A DNA stretch of 64,000 bases. It comes from a virus. The stretch lies in IMG/VR virus record IMGVR_UViG_3300006738_000004, positions 1 through 64,000 of that record. The stretch is one strand, 5' to 3'. Of this stretch, positions 38,216-46,600 are shown piece by piece. Each line of letters begins with the position of its first letter. The stretch's first letter is position 1. The position numbers and the translations under genes are program-made. The notes under the pieces are model-generated. The model did no database searches, was not told where the DNA came from, and was given only the letters and a program-made list of their open reading frames with translations.

Positions 38216-38449
38216 CTACTTGCTATGGGACACGAACTCGTTGAGGCGCTGGGCCGTCGAGATCACTTCTTCTGTGGTGTAGAAGGTCTTGCGGTCCTGG
38301 GCCTTGTCATCCCGCGCCATGTGCGCGTTGGTTTCAAGGATGGACTGGGCCAGATGCAGCAGGTCGAATCTCATCTCGTAAGGGTTCCGGCGACCACCGA
38401 CGTTAGGATTTTCATTGGCGTGAACGGGCGTGGGGATCTGAGAAGACAT
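38216..38449 (-). CDS. Small conserved-looking phage protein
   Basis: 77 residues. The ATG (complement of 38447-38449) was chosen over an in-frame ATG 63 bases upstream because AGGAGG lies five bases before it. The core NPYEMRFDLLHLAQSILETN is followed by a charged linker and FYTTEEVISTAQRLNEFVSH: two helices separated by a short loop. From memory this NPYE-x-R helix plus 'TTEEV' helix layout recurs as a small orphan in many large lytic phages. I cannot name its function. Twelve bases separate it from the downstream gene. Confidence 0.75.
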   Translation of the reverse strand: MSSQIPTPVHANENPNVGGRRNPYEMRFDLLHLAQSILETNAHMARDDKAQDRKTFYTTEEVISTAQRLNEFVSHSK

Positions 38450-38460
38450 GCTTCCCTCCT

Positions 38461-38479
38461 TGTGTGTGTTGTGTGTGTA
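38461..38479. repeat. TG-rich low-complexity tract
   Basis: An almost pure (TG)n run on the + strand lies immediately upstream of the ribosome site of the 77-residue minus-strand gene. It is noncoding. Confidence 0.85.
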
Positions 38480-38502
38480 TGCCCCGTTAGGGACGCTACA
38501 TC

Positions 38503-38546
38503 TTACCCACACTCCGACGAGTTATTACCCACACTCCGACGAGTTA
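38503..38546. repeat. Perfect 22-bp tandem direct repeat
   Basis: Two identical, abutting 22-bp copies lie at 38503-38524 and 38525-38546. Each starts TTACCCACAC and ends CGACGAGTTA. The right copy includes the stop codon of the HNH gene (complement of 38544-38546), and the left lies in the gap before the next minus-strand gene. It may be an operator pair or a duplication scar at the cassette's internal junction. Confidence 0.95.
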
Positions 38547-38981
38547 GACCCCTTCAAGCCATGACAGGTCTAAAGACCACTGCTCTTGGGAGCGTCGTGC
38601 CCACACCGCAAAACTCTCTTCGACATACTCCAAGGCGTCGTGGGCGTCCCAGCCATTTATCCCCATCAGGTGTTCGATGGCTTTGTCAGCACGGCCTATA
38701 ACCTGGGCACGGCCAATGTGCTTCACCTCATGACAACGAGGACACAGGGCAATCAGCCCCAACAGCTTCTGGGTCTTGGTTTCCTCGTCGTAGTGCCATC
38801 TCTCGTGGCACTCCACGGGCCACTTGGGTCCTTTGCCTCCGCAAATCTCACAGCGGTATTGTGCTGCCTTGTAGGTAGCCTTGCGTAGACGGTCCCATTC
38901 AGCCCTCGGAAGCTCTGACCGAAGGTTGGCTCCCCACTGGCCTTTAGGCACAAGCTCAATCGTGAGGTACGGCTTCTTCAT
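38544..38981 (-). CDS. HNH-family nuclease-like protein
   Basis: 145 residues from the ATG complementary to 38979-38981. A longer in-frame start exists but would lie inside the neighbouring gene, and the N terminus MKKPYLTIELVPKGQW is a natural beginning. Cys44-x2-Cys47 and Cys80-x2-Cys83 form a zinc-ribbon pair. Between them comes VECHER (Cys58, His59), then LIALCPRCHEVKHIG with His84 and His88, matching the His-x-Cys-x2-Cys-His layout of HNH proteins. The C-terminal half is helical. Such proteins cut or nick DNA and are common in phages as homing or packaging-linked nucleases. Which role applies is not clear. The start overlaps the upstream gene by 26 bases. Confidence 0.75.
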   Translation of the reverse strand: MKKPYLTIELVPKGQWGANLRSELPRAEWDRLRKATYKAAQYRCEICGGKGPKWPVECHERWHYDEETKTQKLLGLIALCPRCHEVKHIGRAQVIGRADKAIEHLMGINGWDAHDALEYVEESFAVWARRSQEQWSLDLSWLEGV

Positions 38982-39180
38982 CTTCCCAATCTGCCAACCC
39001 TGCCGCGATAGCGTCTTTACCACCTTGGCGAGCAGCGCGTTCAGCGGTGCGAGCCTCCGCAGCCATAGCACCGCGAGACATATGAGTACCAAACTGACGA
39101 GAATGACCCACTCGACCGCGAGAGCGAGGGATGAAGCGTTTCGATCCGTCCTTCCAAGATTTACATGCTTGCGAAGCCAT
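38956..39180 (-). CDS. Small basic protein, first gene of minus-strand cassette
   Basis: 74 residues; ATG at the complement of 39178-39180 with a strong AGGAGGAGCC ribosome site. The first 35 residues are Lys/Arg/Ser-rich (KSWKDGSKRFIPRSRGRVG); the remainder is Ala/Glu/Arg-rich helix (EARTAERAARQGGKDA) with an acidic end. It overlaps the HNH gene by 26 bases, so the two are probably translated together. A TATAGA hexamer lies just upstream on the minus strand and could be a -10 element, but no convincing -35 was found. It may be nucleic-acid binding. The function is unknown. Confidence 0.65.
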   Translation of the reverse strand: MASQACKSWKDGSKRFIPRSRGRVGHSRQFGTHMSRGAMAAEARTAERAARQGGKDAIAAGLADWEDEEAVPHD

Positions 39181-39241
39181 GGCTCCTCCTATGCACTCTA
39201 TACGGGGCCTGGAAACAGAGGGAACCCCCTAAACCTTGACC

Positions 39242-39260
39242 CGGTGCCTTGCCTATGCCT
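39242..39260 (+). promoter_or_regulatory. Candidate shared intergenic motif, copy 2
   Basis: CGGTGCCTTGCCTATGCCT lies in the 113-bp gap between the divergent minus cassette and the first fibre gene, about 35 bases before the ATG. It closely matches the sequence at 31772-31790. A TTGACC hexamer (39236-39241) precedes it, but the spacing to TATGCC (12 bases) is too short for a standard sigma-70 promoter. Confidence 0.35.
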
Positions 39261-39293
39261 CCAGGGCGGTAGGGTCCTCCTGGAGACTTCTTG

Positions 39294-40079
39294 ATGGCGG
39301 CACGAATCCGAAGTTGGCTGAACGCGGACCACGCGACTGACGTGGACGAGCAGAGCCGTGACGACCTCTCTTTTGCAGGGGCGGGTGACAACGTCTACGT
39401 CAGTTCCATCGACGCAGCTTCCACCTATGCGTGGACCATTGTGTTCGCCCCTGAGGGGTCTGGCGCTACGTTTTCGCTTAGCTCAGCCGACCCTTCTCCA
39501 GGGTTCTTCAACTGCGATGAGCCAGGGGCATACCTGATTCGGCTGGTCGTGGATGCAGGCCAGCCAACCGAGAGCACCCAGTACGTCAGGCTTCGTGCTT
39601 TGACTACGGTGGCCGCCCTGAAACTCGTCGCCGCAGGCGAGCGCCGTGACACCTCTGGAATCATTCCGGTCGATGTCGATGTCGAGGGCTGGGCCAATGA
39701 GCAGAACTACAACCTCACCCAGCTTGAGCAACTGATTCCGATAGGAACCGTTGAATCCGTTGCGAGCACATTCCAGTGGAACTCGGCCTCCCCGGTACAG
39801 GTCACAAACCTCATCGCTGCGGATGCTGTCTTGGAGCTTTGGCTGAAGTTCGACACCGCATTTCTGGATGCTGCTTCCACGGTTTCAGTGGGCACCGATT
39901 TGGACCTCGAAAAGTACCTCCCCATCGTGGATGTCGATGTCACCAACACGGTCTACACGCTGGCCTACTCTCCAGGGGATGTTCTTACGGCAAATCAATC
40001 TCTCCAGGTGAGCGTCATCCCTGGAGGCGCGGAGACACAAGGCTCCGGGACACTCCTGGCCTTGATCCGTCGAGGATAG
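39294..40079 (+). CDS. Fibre-type protein with PKD-like and C-terminal beta domain
   Basis: 261 residues from ATG 39294 (GGAG eight bases upstream); the TTG immediately before it is also in frame. Residues about 40-105 form a PKD/Ig-like domain (STYAWTIVF, PGAYLIRLVVDAGQPTE), followed by LVAAGERRD and the linker VDVEGWANEQNYNL. The same domain and linker begin the gene at 40873. The last 110 residues are a beta-sandwich that ends GSGTLLALIRRG and resembles the ends of the next fibre genes. It is the first gene after the minus-strand cassette. Role as a small receptor-contact or collar protein is inferred from architecture. Confidence 0.65.
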   Translation: MAARIRSWLNADHATDVDEQSRDDLSFAGAGDNVYVSSIDAASTYAWTIVFAPEGSGATFSLSSADPSPGFFNCDEPGAYLIRLVVDAGQPTESTQYVRLRALTTVAALKLVAAGERRDTSGIIPVDVDVEGWANEQNYNLTQLEQLIPIGTVESVASTFQWNSASPVQVTNLIAADAVLELWLKFDTAFLDAASTVSVGTDLDLEKYLPIVDVDVTNTVYTLAYSPGDVLTANQSLQVSVIPGGAETQGSGTLLALIRRG

Positions 40080-40082
40080 TTC

Positions 40083-40101
40083 CGGTGGGTTCTCTATTGC
40101 C
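40083..40101 (+). promoter_or_regulatory. Candidate shared intergenic motif, copy 3 (weak)
   Basis: CGGTGGGTTCTCTATTGCC keeps the CGGTG and CTATTGCC ends of the two other copies with a diverged centre. It lies directly after the 39294 gene and upstream of 40169. Confidence 0.25.
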
Positions 40102-40114
40102 GACATAGATTGAC

Positions 40115-40129
40115 GAGGCAGACTGCCTC
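40115..40129 (+). other. Small hairpin before fibre gene 40169
   Basis: GAGGCA and TGCCTC form a perfect 6-bp stem with a three-base loop. A CTTTT run follows ten bases later, too far for a standard intrinsic terminator. It could be a weak attenuator. Confidence 0.3.
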
Positions 40130-40168
40130 AGCGGAGCTTTTGATCACAACCCCGCAAGGAGCACTCTC

Positions 40169-40741
40169 ATGTCTGTCGTTCGTAAACTTCTCGGTACTAT
40201 TGAAGACCGGTTCTGGCTCTTCCAGGACTCCACCGCAAACCTTCTTGGCGTCTACGCCGTGAACCCCGACGGCGATCACATCGAGTTCAGGGATGCCAAC
40301 AACGTCTTCATTCGGCTGTCGGGCGCTGATGGCGTCGATCCTGAAGACTACGCCACCATGAACCAGATTGGCGGCGGTGGCGGTGGCGGTTCGGCCTTGG
40401 AGTGGATCAGTGTCCCTATCGCCTTTGGTGATGTGGGAGGGACGCCACCCGTAAGCATCGCAACGGTCCCTGATGGCGCAATGGTCCTCGATGTCCGCGT
40501 CAATGTTACTGCTGCTTGGGATGTTGATTCGACCGTCACAGCGGAGCTTACCGGGCAGACACCCTTCCTCGCTGCCTCCGACAGCCAGTTGGACGACATC
40601 CCAAGGGATTACTTGTTGTCTCTCGTCAGTGCGAACGGTACCGGTGGGCCTCTCACCATCACTTGCACCGTGGCTTCGGGAGGGACCCCGACTACTGGTG
40701 CTGGCACTGTCCTTGTTGGCTACGCGACTCCCGCCCTCTGA
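40169..40741 (+). CDS. Short fibre/adhesin protein with polyglycine hinge
   Basis: 190 residues; ATG preceded by AAGGAG with an eight-base spacer. The N-terminal 65 residues (VRKLLGTIEDRFWLFQDSTA, then IEFRDANNVFIRLSG) look like an attachment part with short beta strands. A run of seven Gly at about residues 68-74 acts as a hinge. The last 110 residues form the beta-sandwich beginning LEWISVPIAF, with PDGAMVLDVRVNV in the middle and GTVLVGYATPAL at the end, as in other fibres of this array. Attachment part - Gly hinge - lectin-like head is the layout of short receptor-binding fibres. The receptor is unknown. Confidence 0.65.
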   Translation: MSVVRKLLGTIEDRFWLFQDSTANLLGVYAVNPDGDHIEFRDANNVFIRLSGADGVDPEDYATMNQIGGGGGGGSALEWISVPIAFGDVGGTPPVSIATVPDGAMVLDVRVNVTAAWDVDSTVTAELTGQTPFLAASDSQLDDIPRDYLLSLVSANGTGGPLTITCTVASGGTPTTGAGTVLVGYATPAL

Positions 40742-40784
40742 TTCGGGACCGCTTTTCCCATAACGGGGTGATCCAATGAGGTGA

Positions 40785-40843
40785 CCATGAACGCACTATT
40801 TTCAGAATCCGGGACCTTTCCTGATTCCGTAGTGCGCTCATGG
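40785..40843. other. Extended intergenic stem-loop
   Basis: The arms CCATGAACGCACTA (40785-40798) and TAGTGCGCTCATGG (40830-40843) pair over 14 positions with one mismatch. An inner GAATC/GATTC stem closes a 13-base loop after a small internal loop. The whole lies in the 131-bp gap between 40741 and 40873. There is no T-run after the stem, so this is more likely an RNA regulatory or processing structure, or a protein-binding palindrome, than a terminator. Confidence 0.55.
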
Positions 40844-40872
40844 CCCTCGTGGTTCGCCGCTGAGGTGCCTTG

Positions 40873-43695
40873 ATGGCTGTCGCAATCATCGAGGCAACAA
40901 TCACCCGACCTTCGGGTGGCCCCCCAGGTCCGTTTACCGGGGTTAGTAGCGACGACATCTGGGTAAACGACACCGTTGCGTGTCACTCGGCGTCCACGGG
41001 CACGACCCCTTCGACCACTTATGCGTGGTCCATCGCCTACCAGCCTGACGGGTCCACGGCCTCGTTCAGCGGGGACGTTACGACTGACCATCCGGGTGAT
41101 TTCCTCGTCACCCACGGCGGCCCGTATCTGGTTCGGCTTGTCCTGGATGCAGGACTCCCGACGGAGAACGAGCAGTTCATCCGGCTTCGGGTCAAGGTCA
41201 CTCTTGATTCAGAGAGCCTGTTGCTGGTGGCAGCAGGAGAGCAATACGGTGGCGCTGCTACACCCATCCCGGTAGACATCGACCCGATTGGATGGACGAA
41301 CGAGCAGAACAACAACCTGCTCGCACTCCTCGAACTCATCAAGCCTTCCTATGCGGCGGGCAACGTCGTGTATGTCGATGCCAATGGGGGCGGCGACTAC
41401 TCCACTATCCAGGCAGCTATCAACTACGCGGTGGGCGAAGGGCCTACGGCAGTGGCTCCGTGGATTGTTCTCGTCCGTCCCGCTACTTACGACGAGAGCC
41501 TGATCTTCCAGCCTCATGTCCATGTCTATGGCTGGCCCGGTTCCGACCGGATGTGGTCCCCCTCGAACGGAAACCTTGTTCGGATACGAAACACCAACGC
41601 TTCGGGAAGCGTGCTCGCAACGACGGCAAGCACGCAACGCATCTCGATTGCCAACCTCCACTTCCTTCAACAGCACACCGACACGTTCCCTGCTCTGAAT
41701 GTCCAAGGGGCAGGTGGCCTTTCTGCGTACCGCTGCCTGTTTGATGTCCAGGGAGTTGCTGCCGTACAGGGGCCTGGGCTTCTCAGTGAGGGGGGTGGCT
41801 TCACTGAGCTTATCGAGTGCTCCTTGCGCCTCAACACCGCTGCGGGGAATGGAAGAGCGAGCGTTATCGCTAACTCCAGCTTGGTCACCCTCGACCAGTG
41901 CCTTGTCCAAGGACCCTCTGGGGCGATTCTTTCAGGGGCGAACAGTGTCCTGACACTCCGTGACACCCAGATGGTGCTGAGCGGGGACTTCGGCGTCCAG
42001 ATCGAGGAGGTGGGCCAAGCGGACCTCTTCTACACGCAGATCGAAGGGGCTACGGAGTCCATCGTCGTGAATGACGCTGGGACAGGAGGGGGTGACCCTG
42101 CAACGGTCACTGCTCGATGGTCACGCCTGGACGCGGGGGTGCGCTTCCGCACCTTGAACATCACCTCCAATACGACTTTCACGCTGGGGTCCACAGAACA
42201 TGGAGCCATCACCTTCCCAGACGGTGCCCCTACGTTCTTTGCGGCAACCACCCCTTCTGACAGCATCCTCTACGACCCCAACCTCGCACCGACCGCTCCT
42301 GACATCACCGCCACGAATGTCCAAGATGCCCTGGACCAAATCTTCACCTACGCCAGTCAGGTCAGGACACTGGACGATGCCTACGACGGCGGCCTGGGAG
42401 CAGGAGGTGTTGGGCGCACCATCACTGCGGATGCCGGGGCTGTTCAAATCACGGACGCTCCTGCGCCGTCACTCATTCCTCCTCCCAACAACCCTCAGGG
42501 CAAGCTCCAGGTGGTTGGCGCGGTGGAAATCGGAGGCGTGGACAAGCCCGAGATAGACCTCGACCCCAATGCTTTCGGAGTAGGCGCAGACATTTCCCTT
42601 GGCTGGCAGATTTGGCCGGATCAGGCGCTTTACGGGTCCACGGCCTTCCTACGCGGATCTTCCATTGGTGACCCTCACTGGAGGAACTACAACCTCTACC
42701 TGGGTACCAGCCCTTCTGACGGTGGTGGTCTTGGCGTTGCTCAGGGCCGCATCGGGAAGGTGGTGGTCGCTGGTGGGCAGGGCCTGGAACGAGGCAAGGT
42801 CGCCGCGCCTCACGCTGGTGATGTCTATGTGCTCGGTGGGGATACTTCGGAGCCTGTTGAAGTCACTGATGGCGGTTCGATCTTCCTTGGCCCAGGCGGC
42901 TCCATCACAGGAACTCCTGGATCTATCTTTTTGGGGCGGCCTGAATCAGCAACCGCAGCAACTCTTACAGCATTCCAGGCAGCCACTGACCCCTTGACCG
43001 TCAATGGGGAGTTCACGTTTGGCACTGAAGCAGGCGGCATCACGGTTACTTTTGTAGGCGGGGACACCCTCGGGGCGGTCCTTGGCAAGTTCAACTCCAC
43101 AGGTCGTGTTGTAGCTACTGAAGCAGCCGGGGTCATTACCCTCACCACGACATCAAAGGGTCCCATCACGGACCTCTTCTGGATTAGCTCCGATGGCGGC
43201 AGTGGTGCGGGCATCGACTTGGAACTGGGTAGGTTCTCAACCGAGAGTGCCGTTGGTGGTGCCTGGGTTGACCATATGGAAATCCGGGTCACGGACCACA
43301 ACGAGATCACTTTCGGGCCGCTCCCTGGTCCCGCCATAGGCCCGATGATCTACAACGCGGATACCGGGAAGCTCACTGTTCCGGGACTTATCGACCCCAC
43401 AGGCATCGTTTTTGACGATGCCCCCATCCCGCCCACAGGTGGGGCAAAAGGGGCGATTTTTGTCGCGGACGGCCTCAATCCTCTCGCTCCCATCAGAAAC
43501 AACCCCTATTACGTTGATGAGAACCAGATCGTTACCGATCTTTTAGGGGGTGGTCCCGGTGGTTTGCCTGTTCCCGATGATGAGGGACAGATCCTTTACG
43601 CCGCTACGTCAGCAGCATTCATCAAAGCGACTCCCGTAGTCGATGCCGATGGGTATTTATTGACCAATAGCGACGGGCACATGGTGGTGACATGA
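40873..43695 (+). CDS. Tail fibre/adhesin with PKD-like, beta-helix and hook-like domains
   Basis: 940 residues from ATG 40873. Residues about 45-160 repeat the PKD-like domain of the 39294 protein (TTYAWSIAYQPDG, LVLDAGLPTENEQFIRLR, LLVAAGEQ, GWTNEQNNNL). Residues about 164-450 begin YVDANGGGDYSTIQAAINYA and continue as a pectate-lyase-type right-handed beta-helix, the fold of many polysaccharide-binding or -cleaving tailspikes. A TATNVQDALDQIF linker follows near 470. Residues about 695-780 form a small hook-like module. No catalytic triad was identified. It overlaps the next gene by four bases (ATGA), indicating coupled translation. Confidence 0.75.
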   Translation: MAVAIIEATITRPSGGPPGPFTGVSSDDIWVNDTVACHSASTGTTPSTTYAWSIAYQPDGSTASFSGDVTTDHPGDFLVTHGGPYLVRLVLDAGLPTENEQFIRLRVKVTLDSESLLLVAAGEQYGGAATPIPVDIDPIGWTNEQNNNLLALLELIKPSYAAGNVVYVDANGGGDYSTIQAAINYAVGEGPTAVAPWIVLVRPATYDESLIFQPHVHVYGWPGSDRMWSPSNGNLVRIRNTNASGSVLATTASTQRISIANLHFLQQHTDTFPALNVQGAGGLSAYRCLFDVQGVAAVQGPGLLSEGGGFTELIECSLRLNTAAGNGRASVIANSSLVTLDQCLVQGPSGAILSGANSVLTLRDTQMVLSGDFGVQIEEVGQADLFYTQIEGATESIVVNDAGTGGGDPATVTARWSRLDAGVRFRTLNITSNTTFTLGSTEHGAITFPDGAPTFFAATTPSDSILYDPNLAPTAPDITATNVQDALDQIFTYASQVRTLDDAYDGGLGAGGVGRTITADAGAVQITDAPAPSLIPPPNNPQGKLQVVGAVEIGGVDKPEIDLDPNAFGVGADISLGWQIWPDQALYGSTAFLRGSSIGDPHWRNYNLYLGTSPSDGGGLGVAQGRIGKVVVAGGQGLERGKVAAPHAGDVYVLGGDTSEPVEVTDGGSIFLGPGGSITGTPGSIFLGRPESATAATLTAFQAATDPLTVNGEFTFGTEAGGITVTFVGGDTLGAVLGKFNSTGRVVATEAAGVITLTTTSKGPITDLFWISSDGGSGAGIDLELGRFSTESAVGGAWVDHMEIRVTDHNEITFGPLPGPAIGPMIYNADTGKLTVPGLIDPTGIVFDDAPIPPTGGAKGAIFVADGLNPLAPIRNNPYYVDENQIVTDLLGGGPGGLPVPDDEGQILYAATSAAFIKATPVVDADGYLLTNSDGHMVVT

Positions 43696-46600
43696 GCGCA
43701 TTTCACGGCGAACAAACTTCAGCACAAGGCATCCACACCCTGACGGCGTGGGAGCATGTTGACATAGCGGCTCGAAACGCCGGGACCTACGCCGCAGGCG
43801 ATGTAGGAAAGGTCTCGCGGGTTGGCACGGGCGTTGGCCCCTTCACCTTCTACATCTTGAAGGATGCCGGTGGCCCCATCACTGATGCGAACTGGGATGA
43901 CGTAGGCACCAGCACTGGAAGCACGGTGGCCCCCCTCACGGGACGCCTCTATGTAGACAGGACTTATGCTGGCCCCGCAGCTTCTGACGGATCGATTGCC
44001 GCTCCTTTCACCACCATCCAGGACGCTGTCAATGCGTGCAACCTGGGAGGCGCAGCTACCCCTGCGGAAGAAGAAGCGCAGTCGTGGCTTGTCGTTATCG
44101 CAGGCGGCTACTACGACGAAGCTCTCGCCCTCCCGGAGAAGCGGTCGATCTGGCTGAAAGGTGGTGCGGGCGTCTACCTTTCAGACGGCATCTCAAATCA
44201 ACCCGTCACCATTCCTGGTACGGTTCTCCCTTCCTCGAACGCGCCCTACACCTACACGTTCGAGAACATCATCTTTTCGGACACGGTAACGGTCACCTCT
44301 GGGGTTGCTCTTACCTACCACCTTTCGTTCCGTAGTTGCGTCTTCTTTGATCCTGCGGGAACTGCCGTTGGACCTGCGGTGGACGGCACAGGATGGGCCG
44401 GAGGCAGTGCCCTTCGCGTTTACGCGGAGAAGTCGGTTCTTCGCGCCTTTGACGGAAACTACGCCATTCAGTTGGTCGGGGACACCCAGAATACTGCCGT
44501 TGGAATGGACGAGTGCCAGCTTGAGGGCGGCATTACTTGCGCTGGATATGGGCGCATGAGGTCGTGTCAGTTCGGAAACGGGCCGTCTGGGACATGCGAC
44601 TTCGACTTCAACGCAGCGGGTATCGGGCTGACCGCAGTCACTCTTTCCAATGTTGAGCGGCCTGTTGGAGTCTTTGACTCGCAGTTTGCGGGGTCCACCC
44701 AGTTCAACGATGCCTCGGCAAACCCTAACACCAACCTCTATGTAGACAACGTCTCTGACAAGTCTTTCAGCGATGCCGGTGGCACTTTCGGTGCCAACAC
44801 CAATGCTACCCACCCCCTCTGGAATGCTTCAGCAGGAGGACCTCCCACTGGAGCAGCAGGTGGGGACCTGGGCAGTAACTACCCCAATCCGGCAGTCACG
44901 GCTGTGCATAGCGGGGCCAACCAACTCGCCATCGCCAATGGTTTGGCTGGTGATGAAGTCTTGGTTGTCAATGGTGCAGGTACGTCCATTACAGGATCTG
45001 CGCTCACAAACTTCGGAGACTTGTCCGGCCCAGCAGGGGCTGCGGATACAGCCCTGGCTGTCTTTGATAGCACTACGGGCAAGCTCATCAAGGATGTAGC
45101 GACTACCACCCTTGAGGACACCACAGGTCCAAAGTTGAAGCTCGCTGCGGCTGCGACAGCGGGGCACAACGCACAAATCATCCTGGATGCCGGAACCCTC
45201 GCGGATAAGTCTCAAATCACTCTGTTGCGTGGCGGTGTGACCGATTGGGTGTTCGGCGTGACCGCCTCTGACGAGTTCCACTGGGCAGACGCTTCCGGCA
45301 CTGTAAGGCTGAAGCTGGACCAGACCGGGGCCTTGACGTTCAACGAGGCGTACACCTTCCCCACAACAGACGGTGGGGTCGCTGGCGAGGTTCTGACCAC
45401 AGATGGTGGTGGAACAGTCACTTGGGCTGCCCCTGCTGGAGGCGGCACGGTCACCTCAACCGCAGCGACCACAGTGGCAACACAGCTTGCCTTGATGACC
45501 ACGGACACCAACATCTATAACGCCCCTGAAGCCACCCTTGTAGGCGGGGATTTCGCTCTTGATGCGTCTTCGCTCGGGGTGGGCCATACGGCATCTCTCA
45601 CGCTGAAGTCTGGCCACTCCACCGATCCCTCCATCCTTATGTTTGAGGATGCGTCTACTGCCCGGTGGGCGGTAGAGACCATCAATCCTGCCACGTCAGG
45701 CAATCTTCGATTCAAAGAACTGGGCACTAACCTCACTGTTATGTCTGTTTCGACCACGGGTGCCCTTACCCTTGGAGACCATGCAGGCGGGCATGAGTTC
45801 ACCCTCCCCGATGCTGACGGAACTATAAATCAAGTTCTCCAGACTAATGGTGCAGGTGCCGTTTCTTGGGGTTCTGTCGCCGGTGGTGGAACAGTCACCT
45901 CCTCAGCGGCGGGGACAACGGCAACTCAGCTTGCCGTGATGGCGTCCGACACGGACATCTACAACGCCCCGGAAGTCACCCTTGTGGAAGCGGGGCTTGC
46001 CCTTGATGCGTCCGCGCTGGGCGTGAACCATGACGCTTCCGTAACCCTGGCATCCGGGACCACTGCTGACGATGCAGTCATCAACTTCAAGCAGGCGAGT
46101 ACTGCCAAGTTCACTGTGGGAATCACTGATGTAGCCACCACCCCAGTCGGGGAGCTTCTGTTCTGGAGCGGGGTTGGAACGCAGTTGATGTCGCTGTCTG
46201 ATACCGCTCACCTGACGATTGCCCCAGGGGTCAACCAGTACACCCTTCCCTCTGCCCGTGGAGCAGCCCTCGAAGTTCTCCAGACTGACGCCGTGGGAAA
46301 TGTGTCCTGGGCAGCCGTGGCTGGAACTGGGGACGTATCAGGTCCAGGTGCGGCAGTTGTAGATGATGCCCTGGTTCGCTGGGACACCACTACCGGGACT
46401 TTGGTCAAGGACAGTTACGCCGTCTTGACGGATGCCCAGCTTACTCTGACTGGCGTTGCTGCCGCAGACGCCGCATCACTGACCCTTACGGCTGGAACCA
46501 CGGCAGACGCCACCCTGAACATAGACGCAGGGTCTGCCACAAACCGTGGAACGATTGCCTTCAAGCAGGCAGGCACCGACGTGATGAGCCTCGGCGTGGC

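Noticed and set aside
38982-39092. Longer start for the HNH gene with a hydrophobic leader
   Set aside because: It lies inside the overlapping 74-residue gene, which has the stronger ribosome site, and the leader is out of character for an HNH protein.
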